From positions 1 to 46,905 of the IMG/VR virus record IMGVR_UViG_3300050821_005904: a DNA stretch of 46,905 bases; one strand, 5' to 3'. Numbering within the stretch: the first letter of the stretch is position 1; each line of letters begins with the position of its first letter. The stretch is from a virus. The notes under the pieces were generated by a model. It was not told where the DNA came from, made no database searches, and saw nothing but the letters and a program-made list of their open reading frames with translations. Of the stretch, positions 33,052 to 39,693 are shown piece after piece. The translations under genes and the position numbers were made by a program.

Positions 33052-33429
33052 TCAGTGCTCGGCGATGTAGGGCCGCAGCCGCGCCTCGAACATCGCATAG
33101 TCCTCGGGCGTGTAGCGCACGCCTCCACCGGCCCGGTGGCCCCTGATCCTCGGCAACAACTCTCGCATTATCTCGGGATGCTCGCGGATCACGGCAAACT
33201 TCTGCAGCGCCCGCTGGCGCGCCGCCTCCACCGCCATTCTCCTGCTCTCCTCGGTGCCCCGCCCCTGAGCCATCTTCTCGTCAATCGCGCGATCAATCTC
33301 TTCCCTGGGGAGAAAGTCCTTCGCATCAGGCCACCGCGCAAGCAGCCAGCGCTCAAGTACGTCGCCATGCTCCAGCATCGTCAGGTACCTAATGAGAGCG
33401 GCCTCCGCTCGTTCACGCTTCTTCGCCAT
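33052..33429 (-). CDS. Hypothetical charged helical protein
   Basis: ATG at 33429 with GGAGG upstream; 125 residues, almost all helix and very charged (AKKRERAEAALIRYL, RGTEESRRMAVEAARQRALQKF), ending YTPEDYAMFEARLRPYIAEH. No motif recognised. Confidence 0.6.
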   Translation of the reverse strand: MAKKRERAEAALIRYLTMLEHGDVLERWLLARWPDAKDFLPREEIDRAIDEKMAQGRGTEESRRMAVEAARQRALQKFAVIREHPEIMRELLPRIRGHRAGGGVRYTPEDYAMFEARLRPYIAEH

Positions 33430-33484
33430 CACTCACTTCCTCCATCGCCAAGCCCCTCCGTGAGCAACTCCCCCACCCCTTTAC

Positions 33485-33646
33485 TCAACTCTTACCCTGC
33501 GGAATGTCCGGCAACCGCATCCATGTTCGTTCTTTCCACCCCTCATCAAATGCAATACGAAGCAGCCACATCGAGCCATCGTCGCACAGGCATGCAATCG
33601 TCTCACCAATCGGCACAATCTGAATAACGCGCCGACCGCTCTTCAT
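33485..33646 (-). CDS. Hypothetical 53-residue protein
   Basis: The ATG at 33646 has GGAAGGGG upstream in a leader shared with the neighbouring gene. The peptide (RVIQIVPIGETIACLCDDGSMW, then LRIAFDEGWKERTW) reads as one small beta-sheet unit of the type seen in many phage orphan proteins. Function unknown. Confidence 0.55.
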   Translation of the reverse strand: MKSGRRVIQIVPIGETIACLCDDGSMWLLRIAFDEGWKERTWMRLPDIPQGKS

Positions 33647-33867
33647 CGCCGAGCCCCTTCCTTGTTTCCAGCCCGGCGCTCGGCACGCAGCCGAAAAATC
33701 TCCCCGTACGCATCGTCGATCAGGCGCCCCAATATCCCCGTCGAAGCGCCCCCCAACAGCAAAACCGCCTTCCGCCGACGCCCGATCCACTGCGCAGCAC
33801 GCAGCCGATCAAGGATGTCCAAAGACTCCATCGCCCGACGCTCCGCAGCCGTCATGCCGTCCTCCAT
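33643..33867 (-). CDS. Hypothetical 74-residue protein, first of the operon
   Basis: ATG at 33867 preceded by GGGAGGAAGGGG; stop overlaps the next start (ATGA). The product is helical (ERRAMESLDILDRLRAAQWIGRRRKAVLLLGGAS, RLIDDAYGEIFRLRAERR). A terminator hairpin stands immediately before its ribosome site, so its expression may depend on read-through. Confidence 0.55.
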   Translation of the reverse strand: MEDGMTAAERRAMESLDILDRLRAAQWIGRRRKAVLLLGGASTGILGRLIDDAYGEIFRLRAERRAGNKEGARR

Positions 33868-34330
33868 CGCCGAGCCCCTTCCTCCCTAAAGAAAAAAATG
33901 CGTGCTCTTGCACGCTCTCCCCGCAGCGGAGCGAGGACAACGAGGAGCGCAAGCGCGACGACGTGCCAACAACCCGGACAAAACCAGCAATCAACTCCAG
34001 ACCAACCCGCAACTCTCGCAACAGGGCCCGATGTTCCAGACCCCCCAATTTTTCGGAGAGCCCGATATTCCAGAGGACATGCATATGCGGAGGGTACCAG
34101 CGCGGCAGTCGCGTCGCGTTTTTCCCCCCCGGGTGGCCTCGCGCGCGGCACCAAGGGATGTGCTTGCCAAGTGGACGGTGGGAAGGGCGTATCAGTGTGC
34201 TGGACCGCATCGGCGTTGCACATTTCCGACTGCCGTCGGGCGGCCACTGCCGTGCCGCCTTTTACCACTCTCGGCTATACATACCGAGAGTACCAAGTCA
34301 GCAAGTGCCTGTGCCGCAGCGGCTTGTGGC
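33868..34330. other. Gene-free stretch with repeats and hairpins
   Basis: This 463-base stretch lies between the TerS-like gene and the small-gene operon. I see no convincing gene; the long frames here have weak starts and no domain-like sequence. It holds a direct repeat GCCCGATRTTCCAGA (34026-34040 and 34060-34074, 34 bases apart, one mismatch), a perfect 8-bp hairpin ACTCTCGG/CCGAGAGT with a 9-base loop (34268-34292), and the terminator at 33891-33915. It could carry a packaging site, an origin, or a small RNA. Confidence 0.5.
33891..33915 (-). terminator. Intrinsic terminator just before the small-gene operon
   Basis: Minus strand: GCGTGC/GCACGC stem (6 bp, 4-base loop) followed by ATTTTTTTC. 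It is 24 bases ahead of the start codon at 33867, leaving no room for a promoter between, which suggests attenuation or antitermination. Confidence 0.75.
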
Positions 34331-34813
34331 TTACTCTGTATCGCTTGCGTCGTCGCTGGGAAGGCCTGGGGAAGTCGGCGACACGTCTATGGTCACCGGC
34401 TTGGCCTCGGTTGCCGTGACCACGATGGCCAACCCGGGCATCATCTGCCGACCGGCCGCGGGCGTGTCATCATCGAGCGCTTCGAGCGCTTTGATCGCGT
34501 TGACGCGCGCCATCTGGTTGATGGTCTGGTCGCGAACGTCGGCAAGCGCGTGGATATTGCGCGGCCGTTCGCTAAGTCGAAGCACCTCCAATTGTCCGAG
34601 GTAGTACGCCTTTACATGTGGCTTTCTGAGTGCCTCCCGCAATCCGTGGTCACTCATTCCGGCTTCTTCGGCGGCTTTAGGCCTACGTGAGCCGTGCCAC
34701 ACCATGTTATCGAGGGCGTTTTTGAGCTTGCCGCTGACATGGAGCCTTCCGGAGCGGCCTTGTGCTTCGACGGCTTGCCGTGTGGGGAACACTGTGCGCT
34801 TTTGGGGAGGCAT
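34331..34813 (-). CDS. Probable terminase small subunit
   Basis: The ATG at 34813 with AAGGAAG gives 160 residues. The core LKNALDNMVWHGSRRPKAAEEAGMSDHGLREALRK is a helix-turn-helix, continued by PHVKAYYLGQLEVLRLSERPRNIHAL and a coiled region, the pattern of HTH-type small terminase subunits in alphaproteobacterial phages. The tail is disordered. It would choose DNA for packaging. It stands 6 kb from terL and is not in its operon; an identity as another HTH regulator is possible. Confidence 0.65.
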   Translation of the reverse strand: MPPQKRTVFPTRQAVEAQGRSGRLHVSGKLKNALDNMVWHGSRRPKAAEEAGMSDHGLREALRKPHVKAYYLGQLEVLRLSERPRNIHALADVRDQTINQMARVNAIKALEALDDDTPAAGRQMMPGLAIVVTATEAKPVTIDVSPTSPGLPSDDASDTE

Positions 34814-35069
34814 GGCTTGCTTCCTTGGGGCTTTCACCCTCTTAGAAGCCGCGCGCGCGTAGTGCAAGCTATGCGGCATTGCCTTGTCAAGCCCCCAGCT
34901 AAGCATCGGGGGGGACTCGGCGAAATTGATCAGACGTCTGCCTATTTGGGAACTCGTTTTGTTCACTCCATGAACATGGGGGGGAGGGGGGAGGGGAGTG
35001 TGGTCGCGCATAAGGAGTGGCTGCGCGGCCATATCCCGCGGGGATTGTAGCGGCCCATCTTTGACGTAA
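34814..35069. other. Intergenic region with G-tracts and palindrome
   Basis: The 256 bases contain a plus-strand G-rich run at 34978-34997 (tracts of 7, 6 and 4 G separated by single A), a 7-G run near 34910, and a perfect palindrome CAGACGTCTG (34931-34940). The G-run has enough tracts to form a quadruplex. No gene is seen. Confidence 0.5.
34862..34890 (-). promoter_or_regulatory. Candidate promoter of the TerS-like gene
   Basis: A perfect -35 hexamer TTGACA (34885-34890, minus strand) is followed 17 bases later by TTGCAC (34862-34867), a poor -10. It lies about 50 bases before the start at 34813. The assignment rests on the -35. Confidence 0.35.
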
Positions 35070-35258
35070 TCACACAGACTTATCCCCTCCGGTTGTGGCT
35101 GCGGTGGGGTCGGGGTTGTGGTCCCGGCAGAGCGTCTCCCATGTCTCTACTGCGCCATAGGCGTCTGGAGTGACAAGCACGCGCAATGCCCGCCCGGTGG
35201 TGAAATCCTCGAGCGGGATGAAGCGGCCGCATTGATCGCACCTGTCCCACCGTTTCAT
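35070..35258 (-). CDS. Small zinc-ribbon protein
   Basis: Protein of 62 residues starting RWDRCDQCGRFIPLEDF with one CxxC, then a beta segment and CRDHNPDP; Cys and His could form a small zinc knuckle. The Shine-Dalgarno GGAGG is 11 bases upstream. Follows the RHH gene; function unknown. Confidence 0.55.
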   Translation of the reverse strand: MKRWDRCDQCGRFIPLEDFTTGRALRVLVTPDAYGAVETWETLCRDHNPDPTAATTGGDKSV

Positions 35259-35266
35259 TGATCAGA

Positions 35267-35482
35267 TCAGTCCTCCGCTGTCGCCTCGATCAGACGCTTG
35301 ATGGCCTCTTGGCGCGACGGCAGGTCGGGCTGGGAGCGGCGCCAATCGTCCAATAGCTGCAACAGGTTAGAGTGCAATCTCACATTGACTTGCAGGCCGA
35401 TTCCGCGGCCGTGCTTGGTACGGCTTCCATACGGCCGGCCGCGGCGACGAATTATTTTGGTATCACTTGTTGACTCGCTCAT
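35267..35482 (-). CDS. Ribbon-helix-helix regulator
   Basis: Protein of 71 residues. A basic head (IIRRRGRPYGSRTKHGRG) is followed by GLQVNVRLHSNLLQLLDDWRRS and PSRQEAIKRLIEAT, the strand-helix-helix of the CopG/Arc group. Divergent from the plus-strand gene at 35530 and probably controls the shared region. Confidence 0.75.
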   Translation of the reverse strand: MSESTSDTKIIRRRGRPYGSRTKHGRGIGLQVNVRLHSNLLQLLDDWRRSQPDLPSRQEAIKRLIEATAED

Positions 35483-35500
35483 ATTTCCGTGGTATCAATT
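35459..35500 (+). promoter_or_regulatory. Promoter with paired operator-like repeats
   Basis: TTGACT (35470-35475) and TATCAA (35493-35498) are 17 bases apart and precede the gene at 35530, which has an AGAGGAGA ribosome site. GGTATCAMTT occurs at 35459-35468 and 35491-35500, 32 bases apart (three helical turns); one copy covers the -10. These fit binding by the divergent RHH protein. Confidence 0.5.
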
Positions 35501-35529
35501 AATCATCGACAGCGCAAGAGGAGACGGAA

Positions 35530-35811
35530 ATGACCAAGGCGACCATGACCGCTTTTCGAGACACTAAAGCAGCCGCCGAATTCATCACTTCCGCGGCGAG
35601 CCGCGAAACATCGCCGGAAATCATGACGGCTATCGTGTTCTTCGCGCGCGATATCACTGAGGCCGAAGCATTGTGGAACGGCGATGGGTTCGGTCGCGTC
35701 TGTCACCCCAGCGATCTATGGGAGCATGTCACCAAGAACGGATTGCGCAATGCGGAGGATTATTGCTGGGGCGCCCAAGGCCATGACTGGTGGAACGCCA
35801 TTAAGGAGTGA
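35530..35811 (+). CDS. Hypothetical 93-residue protein
   Basis: First gene of the plus-strand accessory run. Helical N-terminal half (TSAASRETSPEIMTAIVFFARDITEAEALW) and an aromatic C-terminal half (EDYCWGAQGHDWWNAIKE). No family recognised. Confidence 0.6.
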   Translation: MTKATMTAFRDTKAAAEFITSAASRETSPEIMTAIVFFARDITEAEALWNGDGFGRVCHPSDLWEHVTKNGLRNAEDYCWGAQGHDWWNAIKE

Positions 35812-35875
35812 TTGCAGCGACTGCCCGTCGCCGCGCGGCAGGCAGCTACGGCAATCATGCCGAAGGGGAAAGACC

Positions 35876-36046
35876 ATGACCAACCACGAATACATCGCCG
35901 CGCTTCACATGCGCCACCAACGGTATCAGACGCACCGTCGTCGCGAGCAGCGGCTCAATTTCTGGATCGGCGCAAGTGCCGTCGCCTTCATGGCATGCAT
36001 GTCGCTAGTGCCGGTTCTAATCATCATCAATGACATTTGGGCGTGA
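35876..36046 (+). CDS. Small single-TM protein
   Basis: The ATG at 35876 has AAGGGGAAAG upstream. 56 residues: a basic N-terminal helix (RHQRYQTHRRREQRL) and one transmembrane segment (WIGASAVAFMACMSLVPVLI). Topology would place the basic part in the cytoplasm. A longer frame from 35684 overlaps the previous gene. Confidence 0.6.
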   Translation: MTNHEYIAALHMRHQRYQTHRRREQRLNFWIGASAVAFMACMSLVPVLIIINDIWA

Positions 36047-36108
36047 GCGTTGCGCATTGCCGCTCCCATGCGGTGCGGCTTTGCAGAGCGCTTTTGCTCA
36101 GAGGGGGA

Positions 36109-36894
36109 ATGAACATGTCAAACTATAGCAACATCAAATCGACGCGCATCAAGCCCGAGGACGCGGCCCGGTGGGGCTTCGCGGTCATGGCCTCGATCGA
36201 TAATCCGAAGGCGAGCAAAGCCACGGAATACGGCTACCTCAACGCGATACTGTACATGGCGCCGAAGGATAGCGCCGGAGTAGGAGATTTGTGCCCCAAC
36301 TCCGGAGATTGCGTGCACATTTGCCTTGGCGCCCATAGCGGGCAGGCATCGATGCGCAAGGATGACGAAGACAACGCGGTGACGCTAGCTCGGAAGGCGC
36401 GCGCGCGCGCCTATATGACGGAGCGGGAATTGTTCCTGACATACGTCAAGCGCGACATAGAACGTCTGCAGGGCATTGCCGCTCGCATGGGGCTGCAGCT
36501 GTGCTACCGGTTCAACGGGTCGACCGATGTTGGCGTGCCTGCATGGCTATGCAATATGTTCCCCGCGGTGACGTTCATCGATTACACGAAAAACCCCAAC
36601 AAGATGGCGCAATATCTCGCGGGGCGGTTGCCGCCGAATTACCACGTCACTTTCTCGCGGGACACGCACAATGAGCGGCTCGCCGAGCGGTTCCTAGGGC
36701 AGGGCGGTAATGTCGCGGTGGTGTTCGGCAATGGGCGGCCTGCTGCGTGGCGTGGCTTTGCGGTCATTGACGGGGATAGACACGACGTTCGTACACCTCA
36801 AATGGACGGCCGCGGCGTTGTGATCGCCTTGACGCCCAAAGGCGCCAAGGCGAAGCGCGAAACCAAGGGCTTCATCGTGAGGGATGCTGCATGA
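36109..36894 (+). CDS. GP88-family protein
   Basis: The ATG at 36109, with GAGGGGG upstream, gives 261 residues; the ATG two codons later is an alternative. Marks of the GP88 family (gene product 88 of mycobacteriophages and plasmids) are TEYGYLNAILYMAPKDSAG, LCPNSGDCVHICLGAHSGQA, YVKRDIERLQGIA, and the VTFIDYTKNPNKM and HVTFSRDTHNE strands. The three Cys near residue 65 may bind metal. Its function is not established. It is coupled to the next gene by ATGA. Confidence 0.82.
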   Translation: MNMSNYSNIKSTRIKPEDAARWGFAVMASIDNPKASKATEYGYLNAILYMAPKDSAGVGDLCPNSGDCVHICLGAHSGQASMRKDDEDNAVTLARKARARAYMTERELFLTYVKRDIERLQGIAARMGLQLCYRFNGSTDVGVPAWLCNMFPAVTFIDYTKNPNKMAQYLAGRLPPNYHVTFSRDTHNERLAERFLGQGGNVAVVFGNGRPAAWRGFAVIDGDRHDVRTPQMDGRGVVIALTPKGAKAKRETKGFIVRDAA

Positions 36895-37073
36895 CGCGGA
36901 TTGCAATTCCATCGGTGCATGTGGCGGGGTGCCGCCACATCACCATCACCAAAGACAAGCAGATAGGCGTCACAATCGACATAGATGCAGGGGCGCTGGT
37001 CATTGATGCGTCTGGCGACGACATCAAAGTGGAAATCGTGGAAACAGACAGCCAAGCGGACAAAACCGACTAG
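36891..37073 (+). CDS. Hypothetical 60-residue beta-rich protein
   Basis: Overlaps the GP88-like stop by ATGA. The peptide is beta-patterned (HITITKDKQIGVTIDIDAGALVIDASGDDIKVEIVE) with an acidic end. Possibly a partner of the GP88-like protein; no family recognised. Confidence 0.6.
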   Translation: MTRIAIPSVHVAGCRHITITKDKQIGVTIDIDAGALVIDASGDDIKVEIVETDSQADKTD

Positions 37074-37078
37074 GTGAT

Positions 37079-37548
37079 GAATTCGTATCAACCGGGGAGA
37101 ACGCAAGATGACACGTATGGCAATGTTCTGTAGCGCGTTGCTGTTGGGCTCGGCATGCCAAGCGCAAACTTTGACGGACGAGCAGATGGATAAGTTTAAG
37201 CGCACTGTTCAAAACGCAGATGTGGGGATTATGACGACCTTGTTCTGTCCCGAGGGCTATCAACTTCGCCAGGGTTTTGCTTCTGCGCTTCACCTAACGT
37301 GCTGGATAAGCCTGCGGATTTTAATCGATGACATATTGTGGAAAGAAGGAAGCTACGGACGCTCTGTCTGTCCCCCACCGTCGTTGACGGAGTACAGGCC
37401 GCTTTTTGATGCCATCACCGAATATATCATTGTGAAAAAGCCTCTTGATACGGAGCGCGCCGCCACAATTGCCTCGATTGCCTTGAGGGAAAAATTTCCA
37501 TGCCCTTCACCGTTGAATTTCAGGTAGGACTCGAATTCGTATCAGCCG
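37079..37548 (+). repeat. Repeated leader before two accessory genes
   Basis: GAATTCGTATCARCCG occurs at 37079-37094 and 37533-37548 (one change), each followed by a purine-rich ribosome site and the start of a gene (37108, 37561). Confidence 0.7.
37108..37527 (+). CDS. Secreted Rap1a/Tai-like protein
   Basis: Protein of 139 residues with a signal peptide (MTRMAMFCSALLLGSACQAQ); a lipobox reading (GSAC) is weak. The mature part has Cys pairs and ends with LTEYRPLFDAITEYIIVKKP, TERAATIASIALREKFPCP. This tail recalls Rap1a/Tai immunity-type proteins (a conserved ...AL..xFPC end), which inhibit effectors in the periplasm. A GGGGAG site precedes it in a leader that is repeated before the next gene. 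Family call is by resemblance. Confidence 0.55.
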   Translation: MTRMAMFCSALLLGSACQAQTLTDEQMDKFKRTVQNADVGIMTTLFCPEGYQLRQGFASALHLTCWISLRILIDDILWKEGSYGRSVCPPPSLTEYRPLFDAITEYIIVKKPLDTERAATIASIALREKFPCPSPLNFR

Positions 37549-37560
37549 ATGGGAGGGTTC

Positions 37561-37860
37561 ATGGATAAGTATTTCTTGGTGAACGTGCAGCAAGATGCAT
37601 CGCCCGATTGGCGCGCCGTGGTGAGGGCCGCTACCGCAGAGCAGGCGGCCGAAGCGGCAATCGCCGCCTGGGAAGGCGCCGACAACGGGATTGCCTTGAA
37701 GAGTGCAATCTACAGCGATTTGAAGAAGCTTGATGCGCATATCGTCCGGCCACACGAGTACGACGAGGCGCCGGAATTGACGCATGAGCAATTAGCTGCT
37801 GCCGACGTACGCGAGAACGGCAAGCTGGTGCGGAAAGCTTGTGATCAACCGAGGAAATGA
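37561..37860 (+). CDS. Hypothetical 99-residue protein
   Basis: The ATG at 37561 has GGGAGGG upstream. The N-terminal part (KYFLVNVQQDASPDWRAVVRAATAEQAAEAAIAAW) is a strand-strand-helix unit as in small phage domains that occur with an AEQA helix. The C-terminal part is polar. No named family. Confidence 0.6.
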   Translation: MDKYFLVNVQQDASPDWRAVVRAATAEQAAEAAIAAWEGADNGIALKSAIYSDLKKLDAHIVRPHEYDEAPELTHEQLAAADVRENGKLVRKACDQPRK

Positions 37861-37863
37861 CAG

Positions 37864-37944
37864 ATGGTCGAGACGCTGTGGGTTTACCTCGCCGCCGACC
37901 CGGCGGGCGGCAACACCGGAGCGCGGCCCGACCATGCGCACTAA
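37864..37944 (+). CDS. Possible 26-residue peptide
   Basis: Short frame three bases after the preceding stop, with GAGGAAATG as possible ribosome site. Composition (VYLAADPAGGNTGARPDH) gives no clue. Ends before the convergent gene stop at 37963. Weak support. Confidence 0.3.
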   Translation: MVETLWVYLAADPAGGNTGARPDHAH

Positions 37945-37962
37945 GCGCCCAGGCGATGGTCA

Positions 37963-38124
37963 TCAAAACCTCCGGGGGGTGCTCTTGTCCTTTAGGAAAA
38001 TCTCAACGTTAAGATTGGCGTAGTTCCTCGTGTCGACCCGAACGCCTTCGATTTCCTGGCCAGACAATCTTTCGAAGTCGAGCAGCAAAGTGCGAACAGC
38101 GTTTTCCAGTTCATCGACGGTCAT
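37963..38124 (-). CDS. Hypothetical 53-residue protein
   Basis: ATG at 38124 with GGGGGAA upstream. The peptide (VDELENAVRTLLLDFERLSG, IEGVRVDTRNYANLNVEIFLKDK) is a helix followed by two strands. It overlaps the preceding frame by 14 bases and ends the minus-strand early operon. Confidence 0.55.
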   Translation of the reverse strand: MTVDELENAVRTLLLDFERLSGQEIEGVRVDTRNYANLNVEIFLKDKSTPRRF

Positions 38125-38263
38125 TGCGTTCCCCCAACCGTTCGAGGATCATCGCCTCGTTGACGGGGCGGAAATACGGCCTGTGGGCCGCGATATGATC
38201 CCGCGGTGTTGCTGATCTGGTGGTTCGAACGTCGTCGAGAGAATAATCCTGTGGCGCAGGCAC
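38111..38263 (-). CDS. Hypothetical 50-residue protein with GTG start
   Basis: A GTG directly after the preceding TAA opens a frame reading APQDYSLDDVRTTRSATPRD, then AAHRPYFRPVNEAMILERLG. The balanced composition and both-sided junctions support a real gene, though no good ribosome site is visible. Confidence 0.5.
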   Translation of the reverse strand: MPAPQDYSLDDVRTTRSATPRDHIAAHRPYFRPVNEAMILERLGERNDRR

Positions 38264-38734
38264 TTATGCGGACGTGTCCGCATGCCACCGCGCCTTCGCA
38301 AGCTCCCTCATCAGGCGGCTTCTCAATTCAGGGGAGATGCCGCGCCATCTAGCGCTGCCGGCCTTGCGGGCGAGTTGGCTGAGCACCTGGGGCCTGGCGC
38401 GTTTGATGACGGAGGCGGCGAGCCTCGCGGGCGGCCGCACCTGCTTCACGTCGCGACGTTCCCACTGCGGCTGCATGCGCGCAGACTGCACAGGGTCGAT
38501 AGCGACGAGCAACTGCAGGCCGAGCGCGGATAACATGCCGTCGAGAGACGAGCGCGATAGTCCTCGCTCCTGGGATGGGCCTAGAAGTTTGTCGGTATGG
38601 CCGGAGGCCGCCGGCATCAGGTGGTCGAGCAGCTCGTTGGATAGCCCCAGGGAGGCCTTGCGCGCGCGCAGCACCTCGATCAGCTCGTCATGACAGGTCG
38701 CGACACCGAGGACGGCTTCATGGCCCCCAATCAT
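38264..38734 (-). CDS. HTH-containing phage protein
   Basis: Protein of 156 residues. The N-terminal half (CHDELIEVLRARKASLGLSNELLDHL, then GHTDKLLGPSQERGLSRSSLDGMLSALGLQLLV) is a known phage pattern with a Xre/HipB-like helix-turn-helix layout. The C-terminal half is Arg/Ala-rich (ELRSRLMRELAKARWH). Preceded by AAGGACG; overlaps the upstream gene by 17 bases. Probably a DNA-binding early protein. Confidence 0.6.
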   Translation of the reverse strand: MIGGHEAVLGVATCHDELIEVLRARKASLGLSNELLDHLMPAASGHTDKLLGPSQERGLSRSSLDGMLSALGLQLLVAIDPVQSARMQPQWERRDVKQVRPPARLAASVIKRARPQVLSQLARKAGSARWRGISPELRSRLMRELAKARWHADTSA

Positions 38735-39275
38735 CGTCCTTGTTCTCCAGACCCGGCTTCTTTTTCATGATATCTAGTAGTCCGGGACTGATCATCATAC
38801 CAGATGCAGAATCGACTGACTTCAGCCCCCAATTGGGCCCGTGCTTGCGCCGTAGCTCCTCCAGGGTGGGCCGTAGCTTTCGGGCCTCCTCCGTGCGGCG
38901 CTGATCCGCGATCGCTTCAGCGCGCTCCTTAGCCCTGGCATGGTCCAGGTTTTGCCGCTCGACTGCCCGGCGCATCCAACCGGATTCACGTTCGCACCAG
39001 GCGATGACGTCGGCGACGGTGGGCTGAAATTTTGTTTCACGTGGAATTCCGGTCACCGGATCAGCCGCCGCCAGGGCGACGCGGCGAGGGTAGTTGCGCA
39101 GCGCCGCAGCCAGGGCGCCGAAGTAGGGCTTCTCACCTGCCGGCTTCGGCCAGCACGCCAGCAGCCGGCCCACGAGCTCTACCGCCTCGGATGGGCTCAG
39201 CCTGTCAGCGTAATCCCGCCTCGCACTCTCTGGCGCGAAGCTCTGCCGCCATTTCTCCGGTAGCCGTGAGGACAT
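38718..39275 (-). CDS. Early/replication-region protein
   Basis: The ATG at 39275 gives 185 residues. The N-terminal domain (SPSEAVELVGRLLACWPKP, YFGALAAALRNYPRRVALAA, then QPTVADVIAWCE) is an all-helical unit I have seen in phage replication regions. A coiled, charged middle (RAKERAEAIADQRRTEEARK) and LRRKHGPNWGL follow. The gene starts inside the end of the previous one (71 bases). A helicase-loader role is possible but unproven. Confidence 0.55.
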   Translation of the reverse strand: MSSRLPEKWRQSFAPESARRDYADRLSPSEAVELVGRLLACWPKPAGEKPYFGALAAALRNYPRRVALAAADPVTGIPRETKFQPTVADVIAWCERESGWMRRAVERQNLDHARAKERAEAIADQRRTEEARKLRPTLEELRRKHGPNWGLKSVDSASGMMISPGLLDIMKKKPGLENKDDDWGP

Positions 39276-39693
39276 CCGGTTTTCCACGCGCTCCTCCGCT
39301 GCTGACCAGGGAGCTGATGTATCCAATAGGATCGACCACGTTCCGGTTGCGGGCGTACTCGATCGTCGCCAGGAGCCCCTCGGGGTCATCCCGCTTTTTC
39401 AGCCACCGGCCGATCATTTGTCCGCTGCGATCTTCGCGGATCCCCCAGGACATAAGGATCGTTTTCCCAACACGCCAGAGTCTTGTTTGGGCGTCCTCGA
39501 CAACCTCGAACATATCCTCCTGGGTAGCCGATGTGCTCGTGTGACGAGCACACGGTCGTTGTTTTTGCTTGGCTATTCGATTTTGCCTGGTGGTTATTCG
39601 ATGCCGCTCCCGGCGGTCGGCCTCGACCGTTTCTATAACGCGGACGATGTCCTGGTCGGTCAGACCGGCGGCACGCAATGCGGAGACGTTCAT
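39205..39693 (-). CDS. Replication-associated protein
   Basis: Protein of 162 residues starting with ATGA overlap. A basic head is followed by DMFEVVEDAQTRLWRVGKTIL, SGQMIGRWLKKRDDPEGLLA, and ARNRNVVDPIGYISSLV. The last segments resemble the C-terminal part of phage replication-initiator/DnaD-like proteins (W-L-K...D...DPxxYI). The role in origin recognition or helicase loading is an inference. Confidence 0.55.
   Translation of the reverse strand: MNVSALRAAGLTDQDIVRVIETVEADRRERHRITTRQNRIAKQKQRPCARHTSTSATQEDMFEVVEDAQTRLWRVGKTILMSWGIREDRSGQMIGRWLKKRDDPEGLLATIEYARNRNVVDPIGYISSLVSSGGARGKPDVLTATGEMAAELRARECEAGLR

Noticed and set aside
33809-34268. Two minus-strand frames of 133 and 138 codons across the gene-free stretch
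   Set aside because: They run through the terminator and overlap the next gene, have poor starts and no domain-like sequence, so I left the stretch as non-coding.
38201-38240. tRNA T-loop-like GGTTCGAAC
   Set aside because: No acceptor, D or anticodon stem can be built around it, and it lies inside a small reading frame on the minus strand.
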